The notes: generated from the letters alone by a model not told the origin. A stretch of DNA of 64,000 nt from CAMLQK01 sp035478775 (GCA_035478775.1 DATIJG010000008.1:62001-126000); one strand, 5' to 3'; counted from the stretch's first letter, positions 17,445 through 26,085 are shown. Made by a program: numbers and translations.

Positions 17445-17504
17445 TTCGTATCTGTTACTAAACTTGGCAGTCCTAGCAGGACTTCTCTCGAACCTTTAAC
17501 AAAG
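17445..17504. repeat. Island repeat, copy E
   Basis: TTCGTATCTGT, CTTGGCAGTCCTAGCAGGAC, then TTCTCTCGAACCTTTAACAAAG. The middle is a perfect AGTCC/GGACT hairpin. Shares the TTCTCTCGAACC block with copies B and C and the TTCGTATCTGT block with D, linking the two subfamilies. Read on the minus strand it ends in GCCA like a tRNA. Confidence 0.6.
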
Positions 17505-17513
17505 TAAAATTAT

Positions 17514-18677
17514 TTAAATAGATGCAGGTTCGTCGAGCGGAACATCTTTGTGAATACGGACACGATAATGCGTGTATAGCAGGTATGCCACTGCTGGCAG
17601 TTTGGCAAGAGCAAGGATAATAAGAGCTAATTGGATCGATCTTGTTGCCACGGCACCCGCAGCCCACACAAGTCCACCTCCTAGAATATTACGCGTACTG
17701 CTCGCCAGAGAAAGCATCGCGGCGCGTTGGCCGGTAATGATGCGGTTCAGGATTGTAGACATGTACACCCGAAAGTAGTTCTCGGTGGCCAGAAAAATTG
17801 TCAGTGCGACAATACTGACTACCTTTTGGTCGAGGCCGAAAGAAACGAGCGTTATGAGCATCACCGGAAAAGCGACAAGCAGATCTCTGAGACCAAAGTC
17901 TTTATGTCGGGCGAGTATAGACCCTACAATCGCGGCACCTTTATAGAGTGCAAACACCAAGCCGAAACTTGCTACACTAAGCCCGATGTTTTCCATATGC
18001 GGCTGCCAGAGTATACGCCCGCTCTCATAAATAAGTGCCAGCGCGATCAATAGCGGCAAAAGTGGAACTGTCTGATGCAGCGCCTTTCGGACGGAGTGCC
18101 ATGTCATATGTATCGGCTCGGCGTTCATGACACCGCGACGCGAGTGCGGCAAACCGAACTGTACATAACATGCGTGTACGGCAAGCAATGCTGCCGCTAC
18201 GACGAGCGGCCAGCGAAGATCATCGACAACAAAAAGCAAAAGACTAGAAAAAGCCATACCAATAACTGTTGCTGCCTCATCGACAATAGTTATATTGGCG
18301 AATGTCCTTTGGTATTGCCGTTTGTCTTTCAGAAGGTCGTCATGCACATATGCCTCGTCTGCTCCCGTGCTGAACGCCCATCCAGTACCACTCAAAACAG
18401 CGGCAATCACAAACATGGTGAGCGAGTTGCCAACCGCTAAGAAAATAGTTGCTGCAGCCTGGAACATCGCTCCGATTAACAATGATCTTTTATTGCTAAT
18501 CTTGTCGGCGATAAAGCCCGCCGGGACTTCAAACAGTGCAGTCGTGAGGAGAATAAGCGACTCTGTAAATGCAGCTTGGCCTACGCTAAGACCGCTCTGC
18601 AATTTCCAAGCGATAGAAATCGGTATCATTAAACCAAACCCGAAGTGTTCGATAGCTACTTTTATGTAGTATTTCAT
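17514..18677 (-). CDS. MFS transporter
   Basis: A 387-residue polytopic protein with about 12 helices, starting at ATG 18677 (MKYYIKVAIEHFGFG); ATG 18695 is possible. The pattern FGFGLMIPISIAWKL followed by LLTTALFEVPAGFIADKISNKRS is the helix 1-2 region with the loop 2-3 MFS motif (FADKxxxKR). It resembles bacterial efflux MFS members of unknown substrate. It is divergent from the oxygenase/SDR/MptA cluster and may export or import its product; this is inferred from position only. Confidence 0.88.
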   Translation of the reverse strand: MKYYIKVAIEHFGFGLMIPISIAWKLQSGLSVGQAAFTESLILLTTALFEVPAGFIADKISNKRSLLIGAMFQAAATIFLAVGNSLTMFVIAAVLSGTGWAFSTGADEAYVHDDLLKDKRQYQRTFANITIVDEAATVIGMAFSSLLLFVVDDLRWPLVVAAALLAVHACYVQFGLPHSRRGVMNAEPIHMTWHSVRKALHQTVPLLPLLIALALIYESGRILWQPHMENIGLSVASFGLVFALYKGAAIVGSILARHKDFGLRDLLVAFPVMLITLVSFGLDQKVVSIVALTIFLATENYFRVYMSTILNRIITGQRAAMLSLASSTRNILGGGLVWAAGAVATRSIQLALIILALAKLPAVAYLLYTHYRVRIHKDVPLDEPASI

Positions 18678-18787
18678 AGCTCTAGTATACGGCATGGTCT
18701 GAAGATATTGGGCATGTTGAATTATACGCCGAATGTATGTATTATCAACATATTGCTTGTGCTTATAGTAGTAAGAGCGGAGTTGGA

Positions 18788-18928
18788 ATGCATACTTTAC
18801 ATTTAGAACATAAGGACATAGCAAGGCTTAAAACTGCATTGAGTGACGAGCTTGAAGTAGAACCTAAGGCGAACGAAGTTTTTAGACGCCTCGGTCAACA
18901 AGGTCTTACAAAAATACTTACGGAGTAA
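18788..18928 (+). CDS. Short ORF, apparent N-terminal part of the adjacent oxygenase
   Basis: A 46-residue frame from ATG 18788 with GGAG upstream, ending at TAA 18926-18928. The frame then continues in the same phase into the 2OG oxygenase without another stop. The sequence (ELEVEPKANEVFRRLGQQ) resembles the helical start that precedes VVLRGL in TauD-like enzymes. So this is either a separate small protein or the detached beginning of a single split gene of about 296 codons. Confidence 0.5.
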   Translation: MHTLHLEHKDIARLKTALSDELEVEPKANEVFRRLGQQGLTKILTE

Positions 18929-18952
18929 GCTTCGAACGTCGCATCTCAACTT

Positions 18953-19678
18953 GTGCAGTCAAAGAATAGGTTAACTCAAGGCGCTGGCGCTGTTGTTTTA
19001 AGAGGACTGGCGATAAGTAGCGAGTCGCCAGAGCTTGCACAACTAGCCTCAATTACCATTGGCAGTGCTTACGGAAGACCTACAAAAACTGATAAACAGT
19101 TATCTCAGATAGCGTGGCCGGTAAGATTCGATCCGGATGCGCCCATACGCTCCACCTTTTCACAAACTAAGGGCGAGGCACAGCTCCATACTGATTCCCA
19201 ATATTTTGAACATCCAGAGAAGTTTTTCGGATTATTCTGTATCGTAGCAGATGAGCAGGGAAAAGGCACAAACACTCTCGTCTATGCAAAAGATGTGGTG
19301 CATGCAGTAGCCAAAGAAAGTCCAGAGTCTCTTGAAGTGCTTTCTAAGAAGTATCCATTCCGCGTCCCAACCGCGTTCACTGAAATGGCGACAGATTCAG
19401 CAGTAGAAATAACATGGGCGCCAATTATTACAATGGGCACAGTGCGGTATCGTTACGACACTCTGTGTGACGGAATTGCCGCAGTAGGAGGTATTGATGA
19501 GGCTCAGCTTACGGCATTAGCCCTATTTGAGCAAAAATTAGCAGAAGCGCCGTCACAAGCCTACCATCTCTCTCCCGACGAAGCGCTGCTAGTTAATAAT
19601 CATACTATGCTGCATGCTCGTACGCCCTTTGATAACCCTGAGCGTCTATTGTATCGAGTAAGGATGGAGGAGCCATGA
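18953..19678 (+). CDS. Fe(II)/2-oxoglutarate-dependent oxygenase, TauD/CAS-like
   Basis: A 241-residue protein, GTG start, of the TauD / clavaminate synthase-like superfamily. The metal triad is visible: HTD at 79-81 and a distal His near 221 in MLHARTPF, followed by RxxYRVRM supplying the Arg for 2-oxoglutarate. GAVVLRGL at 12-19 is the usual early strand. These enzymes hydroxylate or desaturate small substrates, often amino acids. It is coupled to the SDR by ATGA. An in-frame TAA upstream separates it from a likely N-terminal segment. No good Shine-Dalgarno precedes the GTG, so expression is uncertain. Confidence 0.8.
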   Translation: MQSKNRLTQGAGAVVLRGLAISSESPELAQLASITIGSAYGRPTKTDKQLSQIAWPVRFDPDAPIRSTFSQTKGEAQLHTDSQYFEHPEKFFGLFCIVADEQGKGTNTLVYAKDVVHAVAKESPESLEVLSKKYPFRVPTAFTEMATDSAVEITWAPIITMGTVRYRYDTLCDGIAAVGGIDEAQLTALALFEQKLAEAPSQAYHLSPDEALLVNNHTMLHARTPFDNPERLLYRVRMEEP

Positions 19679-20466
19679 TTTCGAAACTGCCATATAAACG
19701 TGCAATTATAACAGGAGCCAGTTCTGGCATCGGCGCAGAGATAGCCCTCCAATTATGTCAAGCCGGAGTTATAGTTTATGCTGTAGCACGTACTAAATCC
19801 AAACTACAAGAAGTACAAAAGCAGCTCAGCAAGACGCAGCAGAAACGCTTTATAGTTCTGGCAAAAGATTTGCAATCAGCTACTGATATTGAAGAGATAT
19901 TACATGAGACAACCTCGAACGGCCCCATTGACCTGCTGGTAAATAATGCAGGAGTTGGTTTTAGTAAACGATTCGAGGAACTCTCACCTCATGAGATTGA
20001 AACAATGATTGCAACCAATCTCATAGGTCCAGTGCGTCTAACCCACGGCATACTCAAAAAACACGATCAGGCACAGCCTCTGCAGATCGTATTTGTGACC
20101 TCATTAGCTGGTAAAGTCGGGTTTGGTGAGCTATCTGTTTACTCTGCAACTAAGTTCGCACTTGAGGGTATAGGCGAGGCATTACGCATGGAATATACTA
20201 ACACGCCAATTTCTATAACCGTTCTTCGGCCAGGTATTACAGATACTGCATTTTTCCACAAAGCAGGCATGAGTGATTTCAAGAGGTCGGTAGAAGGTAC
20301 TAAGTCTTTTTATTCTGCCCAACAAGTTGCAACTGAGTTCCTGGGCAAAATTACTGCCTGTCCCCCTGCGATCGTAGTGGGCAACGATAAATATTTTTTA
20401 AAGCTTTTACCGTTTATCCCGTTCAGACACAGGTTTAAAATTCTTAACATTGTTAATAAGATTTAG
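19675..20466 (+). CDS. Short-chain dehydrogenase/reductase
   Basis: A 263-residue classical SDR: TGASSGIG at 13-20 for the dinucleotide, NNAG at 90-93, and the catalytic Asn115, Ser143, Tyr156, Lys160 (YSATK). VARTKS after strand 2 favours NADP(H). The C-terminus is like DltE-type or ketoreductase SDRs. ATG overlaps the oxygenase stop (ATGA), so translation is coupled. Next to an MptA-type cyclohydrolase it could reduce a pterin side chain, as sepiapterin reductase does, but a substrate from the oxygenase is equally possible. Confidence 0.9.
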   Translation: MISKLPYKRAIITGASSGIGAEIALQLCQAGVIVYAVARTKSKLQEVQKQLSKTQQKRFIVLAKDLQSATDIEEILHETTSNGPIDLLVNNAGVGFSKRFEELSPHEIETMIATNLIGPVRLTHGILKKHDQAQPLQIVFVTSLAGKVGFGELSVYSATKFALEGIGEALRMEYTNTPISITVLRPGITDTAFFHKAGMSDFKRSVEGTKSFYSAQQVATEFLGKITACPPAIVVGNDKYFLKLLPFIPFRHRFKILNIVNKI

Positions 20467-20476
20467 GAGATTCTAT

Positions 20477-21448
20477 ATGAATAACGGTATCATTGACCCA
20501 GTCAACCACAAGTTAACGCAAAATGACCTCGAAGCAGACAACTATAAAAGTTTCCTGGACGAGCTAACCGACGTGCCATCCTCTGTGCCGCTCAAGTCAT
20601 TTTCCATCAACAAAGCAGGTATTAGCGGACAAATGGCTTACATAAAAGTACGCTCACTGTTTAGTGACCAATATGTACCCGTACTGTGCCAAATCAAGAT
20701 GCAAGTCACGCTTGAAGGCCACCGCGGCATCCACATGTCGCGTTGCGAGGAAGCACTCTTTGCGCTCATGCAGGAAGAACACGATTCGCTAGATGAACTT
20801 GCGAGTCGACTTGCCATGAAGCTACGTAATCTCCAATCCGCTGATGCCGCATTCGTAGAAATCGAGGGCACATATATAGCTGAGCGTAAGACTATTAAGA
20901 CAAGGCGTACATCACATGACCGCATGACCTTATTTGCAAACGCCCAGGCCACCGCTACAGGCATAGAGCGCCAGATTGGTATCGCAGCTTTTAATATGAC
21001 AGGCTGCCCTTGTACCGAGACATTTACAAAATTCTCCGTAGCGCCTAAGCTACTCGAAACAGGTCTAACGCTCGATCAAGTTAACGAGATACTTTCTATA
21101 ACCAACTCAGGAACGCATACGCAACGCGGACAAGCAAAGATAATGCTCGACAAGCCCCGTGACGGAGTTACTTACAAGATGCTCTACGATATTCTAGACG
21201 AGAGCTGCCACTTAGTGTTCGAGCTGCTGAAGCGTGCCGACGAGCATGAACTCGTTGTTCGAGTGCTCCGTAAACCGCAGTTTACCGAAGATGTTGTTCG
21301 CGACATTATTGACGTCTGTATACGCAAAGCCGGGCGGTACCTCGAAAAGGAATCTCGTATTTTTGCATCTTCGGTACTTTTCGACAGCATTCACATTCAT
21401 GATGTATGTACGGAAATAGAAAGATCCTACGGTGAACTCACTGCCTAG
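20477..21448 (+). CDS. GTP cyclohydrolase IB, MptA/FolE2 family
   Basis: A 323-residue protein starting at ATG 20477, with TAGGAG upstream. RGIHMSR (83-89), TGCPCTE (176-181) and THTQRG (213-218) are the metal- and substrate-site motifs of GTP cyclohydrolase IB. RGIHMSR and the CPC plus HxQRG pair look closer to archaeal MptA, which makes 7,8-dihydroneopterin 2',3'-cyclic phosphate, than to bacterial FolE2. Such enzymes start folate, methanopterin or deazapurine pathways. No other pterin gene except the SDR and distant DHFR is nearby, so it may serve a specialised product. Overlaps the next gene slightly. Confidence 0.85.
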   Translation: MNNGIIDPVNHKLTQNDLEADNYKSFLDELTDVPSSVPLKSFSINKAGISGQMAYIKVRSLFSDQYVPVLCQIKMQVTLEGHRGIHMSRCEEALFALMQEEHDSLDELASRLAMKLRNLQSADAAFVEIEGTYIAERKTIKTRRTSHDRMTLFANAQATATGIERQIGIAAFNMTGCPCTETFTKFSVAPKLLETGLTLDQVNEILSITNSGTHTQRGQAKIMLDKPRDGVTYKMLYDILDESCHLVFELLKRADEHELVVRVLRKPQFTEDVVRDIIDVCIRKAGRYLEKESRIFASSVLFDSIHIHDVCTEIERSYGELTA

Positions 21449-22640
21449 CGAGAGACCGGTGCCTGCTGACACATATAGGCATAATGAGCTAGCAAGTAGT
21501 ATCGGTCGCTTCAGCGTCACAGAAATTGACATTGAAACAATGCGACAAGCAACTGAGATTTTTGACATAACAGTAGACATGTTGGCTACAAGTGAAGCAC
21601 CACCTGTTCCCCATACTGACCCGGAACTGCTGCGGCAAGCAGCCGCTTTTGACGATAAGCTCATACATCAATTGCATGAAGGGCCCGCCTCTATACATCT
21701 AGCAACAAGCAAAGTTAGTCGCGCAACTGGCTTGCTAGCCGCACATAAAACGTTTTGTCTCGACACCTTACGATCTAAGCAACCATCTGAATTATATGTT
21801 GAGCCGCAGTCCATCGCAGATGCGTATGGGTTGCCGGAGCTCTGGCAAGGTGCCAAGAATGTTTTAAAGGAAGAGGTAACGCGTTATAAAGTCGAAACAC
21901 AGCATCCTGATATCCCCGAGCCACTACAACAACCAGTTAGCCTGGCCGAAACTAAGAGTTTGCTACGGTTTATGTGGGATCGGGTAGTACAGCCACGCGA
22001 AACACCTAGCGTTAATGTATACATGACCGACCAACCTCAAAACTATCACGTTTTCTGGGCACCCACTGCCAGTAACCTAGACTACGCGACACCTACAGCA
22101 TATAGCCGCGCCACGCAACTTTCGTTTGATTTACCTCACAATGCAACACATCTTGCACATCTTGACGTATTACAAAAGGCTGATGGTGTGCATCGCTACA
22201 AAGATTCTATGCCTCAACGCGCGTTCTTTGAAGCGGCTACAGTCCTGTCTGAGTATATAACTATGGAGACGGCTGCTCATGGCGCCGAATTCGGTGAAGA
22301 GCTTTTGCGCGTGATGAATCTTGAGGGTTCTATGACGGCAGACGAACTATCAAAGTGGGTTGTAGCTGATCGAATGTACGAGTTCAAACTTCGTGCCGTA
22401 CGGCTTTATGCTGACGTCTTAATGCTAGAAGGACGGCCGTTTGAAGATACGGTGCAACATATTAGTGAAGAGTTCGGCATACCGCACGAGCAAACAGCCG
22501 CAGAAACCGCCAAATACCTACCATGGACTGGCTTGGGAGGTGTGTATACATACGGTTATCGTAAACTACTCGCAGAGCAAAAATATACGCTCGATGAAGT
22601 GTTCTATGATACGAAAGGCCAACCTAGAGAAAATTGGTAA
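21432..22640 (+). CDS. Unknown helical protein, possibly DUF885/M32-like
   Basis: A 402-residue mainly helical soluble protein. The GTG at 21432 overlaps the cyclohydrolase end; GTG 21459 is an alternative. The region LPHNATHLAHLDVLQ, then RAFFEAATVLSEYI, resembles a HExxH-plus-distal-Glu zinc site with the first Glu replaced by Asn. The end (AETAKYLPWTGLGGVYTYGYRKLL) recalls the DUF885 C-terminus with EIxRYxxxPGQAxxYxxG. If so it is an inactive or altered metallopeptidase-like scaffold. As the last gene of the oxygenase/SDR/MptA operon it probably acts on the same product. Assignment is weak. Confidence 0.55.
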   Translation: MNSLPSERPVPADTYRHNELASSIGRFSVTEIDIETMRQATEIFDITVDMLATSEAPPVPHTDPELLRQAAAFDDKLIHQLHEGPASIHLATSKVSRATGLLAAHKTFCLDTLRSKQPSELYVEPQSIADAYGLPELWQGAKNVLKEEVTRYKVETQHPDIPEPLQQPVSLAETKSLLRFMWDRVVQPRETPSVNVYMTDQPQNYHVFWAPTASNLDYATPTAYSRATQLSFDLPHNATHLAHLDVLQKADGVHRYKDSMPQRAFFEAATVLSEYITMETAAHGAEFGEELLRVMNLEGSMTADELSKWVVADRMYEFKLRAVRLYADVLMLEGRPFEDTVQHISEEFGIPHEQTAAETAKYLPWTGLGGVYTYGYRKLLAEQKYTLDEVFYDTKGQPRENW

Positions 22641-22696
22641 AACCTCAGAGTCACCGAAGGCGCAGTTTACCCGAGGTTTGAACTTTCTGCTAAGAT

Positions 22697-22716
22697 ACAG
22701 GACTCGAACCAAACTT
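22697..22716. repeat. 20-bp direct repeat, right copy (att-like)
   Basis: Identical to 583-602. It lies 72 bases beyond the 3' end of tRNA-Trp, and a related version of its first 14 bases (ACAGGACTTGAACC) lies inside the tRNA T-arm. It marks the right edge of the accessory island. Confidence 0.55.
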
Positions 22717-22788
22717 AACAGAGGCAGGAATAAAAAATCCAAGCTTTTAATAACTCGGATTTGAGACGTGACCTCTGTTATTCTGACC
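22717..22788 (-). terminator. tRNA-Trp trailer and terminator (repeat copy F)
   Basis: Directly after the tRNA CCA on the minus strand: AACAGAGG (22772-22779) pairs with CCTCTGTT (22717-22724), enclosing AAATCC/GGATTT (22757-22762 and 22735-22740) followed by a T-rich run. It works as an intrinsic terminator for the tRNA and is the parent of the trailer block in repeat copies A and C. Confidence 0.65.
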
Positions 22789-22864
22789 TGGCAGGGGAGA
22801 CAGGACTTGAACCTGCGACACCCGGTTTTGGAGACCGGTGCTCTACCAACTGAGCTACTCCCCT
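22789..22864 (-). tRNA. trnW: tRNA-Trp (CCA)
   Basis: A full cloverleaf on the minus strand: acceptor AGGGGAG pairs with CTCCCCT, D-arm TAGCTCAGTTGGTAGAGCA, anticodon arm ccggt-CTCCAAA-accgg with anticodon CCA, T-arm GCAGG-TTCAAGT-CCTGT, discriminator G and encoded CCA. It is the only tRNA found in the window and stands at the junction between the accessory island and the core region. The bases between it and 23074 hold no further gene. Confidence 0.97.
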
Positions 22865-23074
22865 ATAATAACTGGCACGAACTTAACTTGACTTGCGCTT
22901 AGGGCATAGCCACCAAAACGGCTAAATCTAATCGCAACAGAGATATCATACGACATTTCGCCGGCGTTGTCACCCATAACTTACGACCAGCACTGCGTAA
23001 AACGGCCAGCCTAAAAAGCCACGGCGCCCGTTGGGGTTTTACTTTTAAGCACAATCTGGCATACTAGTAGGCAG

Positions 23075-23734
23075 ATGTTAAAAGTTACGCCTAACAAGCC
23101 GCTGTTGATTCTCTTGTACGGGTTCCCCGGAGCAGGCAAAACCTACTTTGCGCGCCAGCTGTGCGAGCATTTGCAAGCCGCTCATATTCAGGGCGACCGT
23201 ATTCGGGGTGAACTATTCGAAAAACCGCAATACGACAAAGAAGAGAATCAGGTCATTACGCAGCTTATGGACTATATGACCGGCGAATTTTTAAATGCGG
23301 GCATGAGCGTGGTATACGACACCAACGCTATGCGCCTAAGCCAGCGCCGCGCTTTGCGCGAAATGGCCCGCAAAACCAAAGCGCAAACAGTGCTGGTGTG
23401 GTTACAGATTGACAACGATAGCGCTATGGCCCGCATTTCAGCCCGTGACCGCCGCCGCAGCGACGACAAATTCGCGATGCCGATAGATAAAACCACGTTC
23501 CAACGCGTGACATCCGGTATGCAAAACCCCCAAAACGAAGATTATATCGTTATCAGCGGCAAGCATACTTTTAATACGCAGCTCAGCGCCTTCGTAAAAC
23601 GCTTGCGCGAACTCGGCCTGATTACCGATAATCAAGCCGCTCCCAAACTTGTAAAGCCCGGCCTGGTAAATCTGGTACCAAACCCCACGGCCGGCCGCGT
23701 AGACTTGAGCCGACGTAATATCGTCATTCGTTAG
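23075..23734 (+). CDS. P-loop kinase (AAA_33 / zeta-toxin-like)
   Basis: A 219-residue protein with Walker A GFPGAGKT at 16-23 and the polynucleotide-kinase-like layout: IQGDRIRGELF after strand 2, VVYDTNAMRLSQRR for the second acidic strand, and ARDRRRSDD as lid. Such kinases phosphorylate nucleosides, sugars, chloramphenicol or nucleic-acid ends. The substrate is unknown. A C-terminal extension of about 40 residues is lineage-specific. It starts a plus-strand series with the YgjP-like protease and the histidine kinase, spaced by 8-15 bases, probably one transcript. Confidence 0.85.
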   Translation: MLKVTPNKPLLILLYGFPGAGKTYFARQLCEHLQAAHIQGDRIRGELFEKPQYDKEENQVITQLMDYMTGEFLNAGMSVVYDTNAMRLSQRRALREMARKTKAQTVLVWLQIDNDSAMARISARDRRRSDDKFAMPIDKTTFQRVTSGMQNPQNEDYIVISGKHTFNTQLSAFVKRLRELGLITDNQAAPKLVKPGLVNLVPNPTAGRVDLSRRNIVIR

Positions 23735-23749
23735 CAAAGGCGTTTTCAA

Positions 23750-24466
23750 ATGGCCACTAAGCACGTTACATTACCTGACATTGGCTCTCTCACACTCTAC
23801 AAGCGCCGCGGCAGCCGTAGCCTGCGCTTAAGCATTGGCCTGAACGGCGAAGTGCGCGTGTCTCTGCCATATTGGGTGTCCTATAAAGCCGCCGAGGAAT
23901 TCGCTAAAGGCAAAGCGAGCTGGATCTTACACCAGCAAGGACAACGCACACCAACCTTAGAACACGGCCAACTCATCGGGAAAGCCCACCGTTTACACTT
24001 TGAACCGACCGCTGGCGAGCGCACCACCACGCGCGTTTCACTTACCGAAATTAGGGTACACCACCCCATTACCGTACCGCCCGACAATGACGAAGTGCAG
24101 GCAAGAGCTTCGGCTGCTAGCATAAAAGCCCTACGCCAAGAAGCTGAGCAACTTTTACCAAACCGTTTGCAGCGCTTGGCCAAAGCGTATGGCTTCGACT
24201 TTAAAAGTGTCGATGTTAAACGCCTAAAAACGCGCTGGGGCAGTTGCAGCTCGGCACAAGAAATTACCTTAAACCTGTTTTTAATGCAACTGCCATGGCA
24301 TTTAATAGATTACGTTTTGCTGCACGAGCTGACTCACACTAAAGTCATGCAGCACGGCAAACCCTTCTGGAACGAGTTAGAACGCCATTTGCCAGGCGCG
24401 CGTAAACTCCGGCAAGAAATAAATACTTACCAACCAGTATTACAACCACACGTACATGTGACATAA
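23750..24466 (+). CDS. YgjP-like (M48/SprT-type) metal-dependent hydrolase
   Basis: A 238-residue protein of the YgjP/DUF45 family. Zinc motif HELTH at 192-196 with third ligand His202 in MQHGKPFW. The family block KTRWGSCSS lies at 161-168 and an N-terminal beta-rich part carries RRGSRSLRLSIG. Characterised homologues are predicted metalloproteases or UTP pyrophosphatases; activity remains debated. It is co-transcribed with the kinase upstream and the histidine kinase downstream (8-base gap). Confidence 0.9.
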   Translation: MATKHVTLPDIGSLTLYKRRGSRSLRLSIGLNGEVRVSLPYWVSYKAAEEFAKGKASWILHQQGQRTPTLEHGQLIGKAHRLHFEPTAGERTTTRVSLTEIRVHHPITVPPDNDEVQARASAASIKALRQEAEQLLPNRLQRLAKAYGFDFKSVDVKRLKTRWGSCSSAQEITLNLFLMQLPWHLIDYVLLHELTHTKVMQHGKPFWNELERHLPGARKLRQEINTYQPVLQPHVHVT

Positions 24467-24474
24467 TAAAGCTT

Positions 24475-25650
24475 ATGATTGAGCGCATTTTGCCAAGGAA
24501 AAGAAAACGGGCCGAGCTTGAGCACCAGCGGCTCACCAGCCTCATAAACAGCATGGCCGATGGCGTTTTGGCGGTCGATAGGCGCATGAACGTCGTCATT
24601 TACAATGGTGCGGCGCTCAATATTCTCGACGTTAACAGTTCGATGCACGGCCGGGCGCTTGCCGAAGTGCTACAGCCCTTCGACCATAACAACCAACCTG
24701 TCGACATTGTAAAATTGGTACGCAAAACGACCACTGCCACCTCACAACGCGATCTGCTTTTGCATTACCGAGATGGCAGTACCATCAACCTATATTTGAG
24801 CATCGCACCAGTGCATTTTGGCTACGGGCAACAAGGGCAGCGTGGCTTCGTACTGTTGCTACGTGATATCACCCGCGAAAAATCACTCGAGGAAGAGCGC
24901 GACGAATTTATTAGCGTCGTCAGCCACGAACTACGCACGCCGATCGCCATCGCCGAAGGCAACATTAGTAACGCCCAGTTTATTCTGGACAAAAATCCGG
25001 ACATCGCAGCAATTAAAACGGCACTCAAAGATTCGCACGACCAAGTTATGTTTTTAGCAAGCATGGTGAACGACCTGGCTACGTTGTCACGAGCCGAACG
25101 CGGCAAACTGAACGTTGATATTACGCCGATTGACGTGCCAAACTTTACGGCCGAGCTTGCTAAAAATTACACAGCCGATGCGCAAGCTAAAGGCTTAGAA
25201 CTTAAGACCAACGTAACGCCAAACATGCCGCCGCTCTTTTCAAGCGAGTTATATGTGCGCGAAATTCTGCAAAACTTTATTACCAACGCCATCAAATACA
25301 CCGAAAAAGGCTCGGTGACTATTGGGGCGCAAATGGCCGAAAAGGGCACCTTGTTTACTGTTGCCGACACAGGCATTGGCATAAGTAAAAGTGATCAAGA
25401 GAAAGTGTTCGACAAATTTTTCCGTTCCGAAGATTACCGCACCCGCAAAACAAGCGGTACCGGCCTTGGTTTGTACGTTACATTAAAGCTTTCCCGGCTA
25501 TTGCACGCCGAAATTAACATGAAAAGTCAGATCAATAAAGGCTCGACGTTTAGCGTTTTTGTGCCGAACCTCGAGGGCCCGACAAGCGCAGACAGTGCGC
25601 AAAAGCCCGCCGAGCAGGCAAACAGCAATAACGCGGTTACCTCAACGTAA
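24475..25650 (+). CDS. Soluble PAS-domain sensor histidine kinase
   Basis: A 391-residue protein without membrane helices. A PAS domain spans about residues 18-135, then the HisKA helix with HELRTP and phosphoacceptor His151, then HATPase_c with N-box NFITNAIKYTEKG, G1 DTGIGIS and G2 SGTGLGLYV. A polar, Ala/Ser-rich tail follows. It must sense a cytoplasmic signal through PAS. No response regulator is encoded nearby in the window, so it is an orphan here. Confidence 0.95.
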   Translation: MIERILPRKRKRAELEHQRLTSLINSMADGVLAVDRRMNVVIYNGAALNILDVNSSMHGRALAEVLQPFDHNNQPVDIVKLVRKTTTATSQRDLLLHYRDGSTINLYLSIAPVHFGYGQQGQRGFVLLLRDITREKSLEEERDEFISVVSHELRTPIAIAEGNISNAQFILDKNPDIAAIKTALKDSHDQVMFLASMVNDLATLSRAERGKLNVDITPIDVPNFTAELAKNYTADAQAKGLELKTNVTPNMPPLFSSELYVREILQNFITNAIKYTEKGSVTIGAQMAEKGTLFTVADTGIGISKSDQEKVFDKFFRSEDYRTRKTSGTGLGLYVTLKLSRLLHAEINMKSQINKGSTFSVFVPNLEGPTSADSAQKPAEQANSNNAVTST

Positions 25651-25689
25651 CAGTCTAGAACCCGCTACGCCATGGCAAAGGTTCGTTCG

Positions 25690-26085
25690 TTAAATGTCGC
25701 CCATTGCCTTTTTATAAATAATGCTGGCACTTATGGCAATCGCCGCACCAAATGAGACAGCTGCCCAAGTAAAGTCACCATCTTTGGCCTCCGCTTGGCC
25801 ATCCGCCAACCCCATGTACTGATTTTTCCATCCGTCGACGTTATAATATTCCACCAATTGCTTTTGATCGTTAGCATCTTCACTTAACGGATCGACAGAA
25901 GGCATTTGAGCTTCTAAAGAAATGTACTTATCCGCTTCATGGTTGTTGCGGCCTTGCCATATGGCATGGTTGATTCCCGCAATCCCAAAGCCTAACGTTG
26001 CAGCAAGTCCCACACCGCTTAGAGTCCCTCGGGCAATTTTGAACCTTGATTCTCTATCAGTAATATATTCTTCGCTCTGTCGCAT
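25690..26085 (-). CDS. Small two-helix membrane protein
   Basis: A 131-residue protein with a cytoplasmic basic start, a glycine-rich helix at about 22-42, an acidic outside segment of about 60 residues and a second helix at about 105-122. It has the same layout as the protein at 27804, and the two flank the glycosyltransferase. No family is recognised. Confidence 0.7.
   Translation of the reverse strand: MRQSEEYITDRESRFKIARGTLSGVGLAATLGFGIAGINHAIWQGRNNHEADKYISLEAQMPSVDPLSEDANDQKQLVEYYNVDGWKNQYMGLADGQAEAKDGDFTWAAVSFGAAIAISASIIYKKAMGDI

Noticed and set aside
583..22788. Integron-like attC array (CALIN)
   Set aside because: Copy F has an attC-like bipartite stem with ACTTAAC and GTTATTC ends, but the other copies do not keep the R boxes, blocks contain several genes on both strands, and no IntI is present. 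A tRNA 3'-end origin explains the sequences better.
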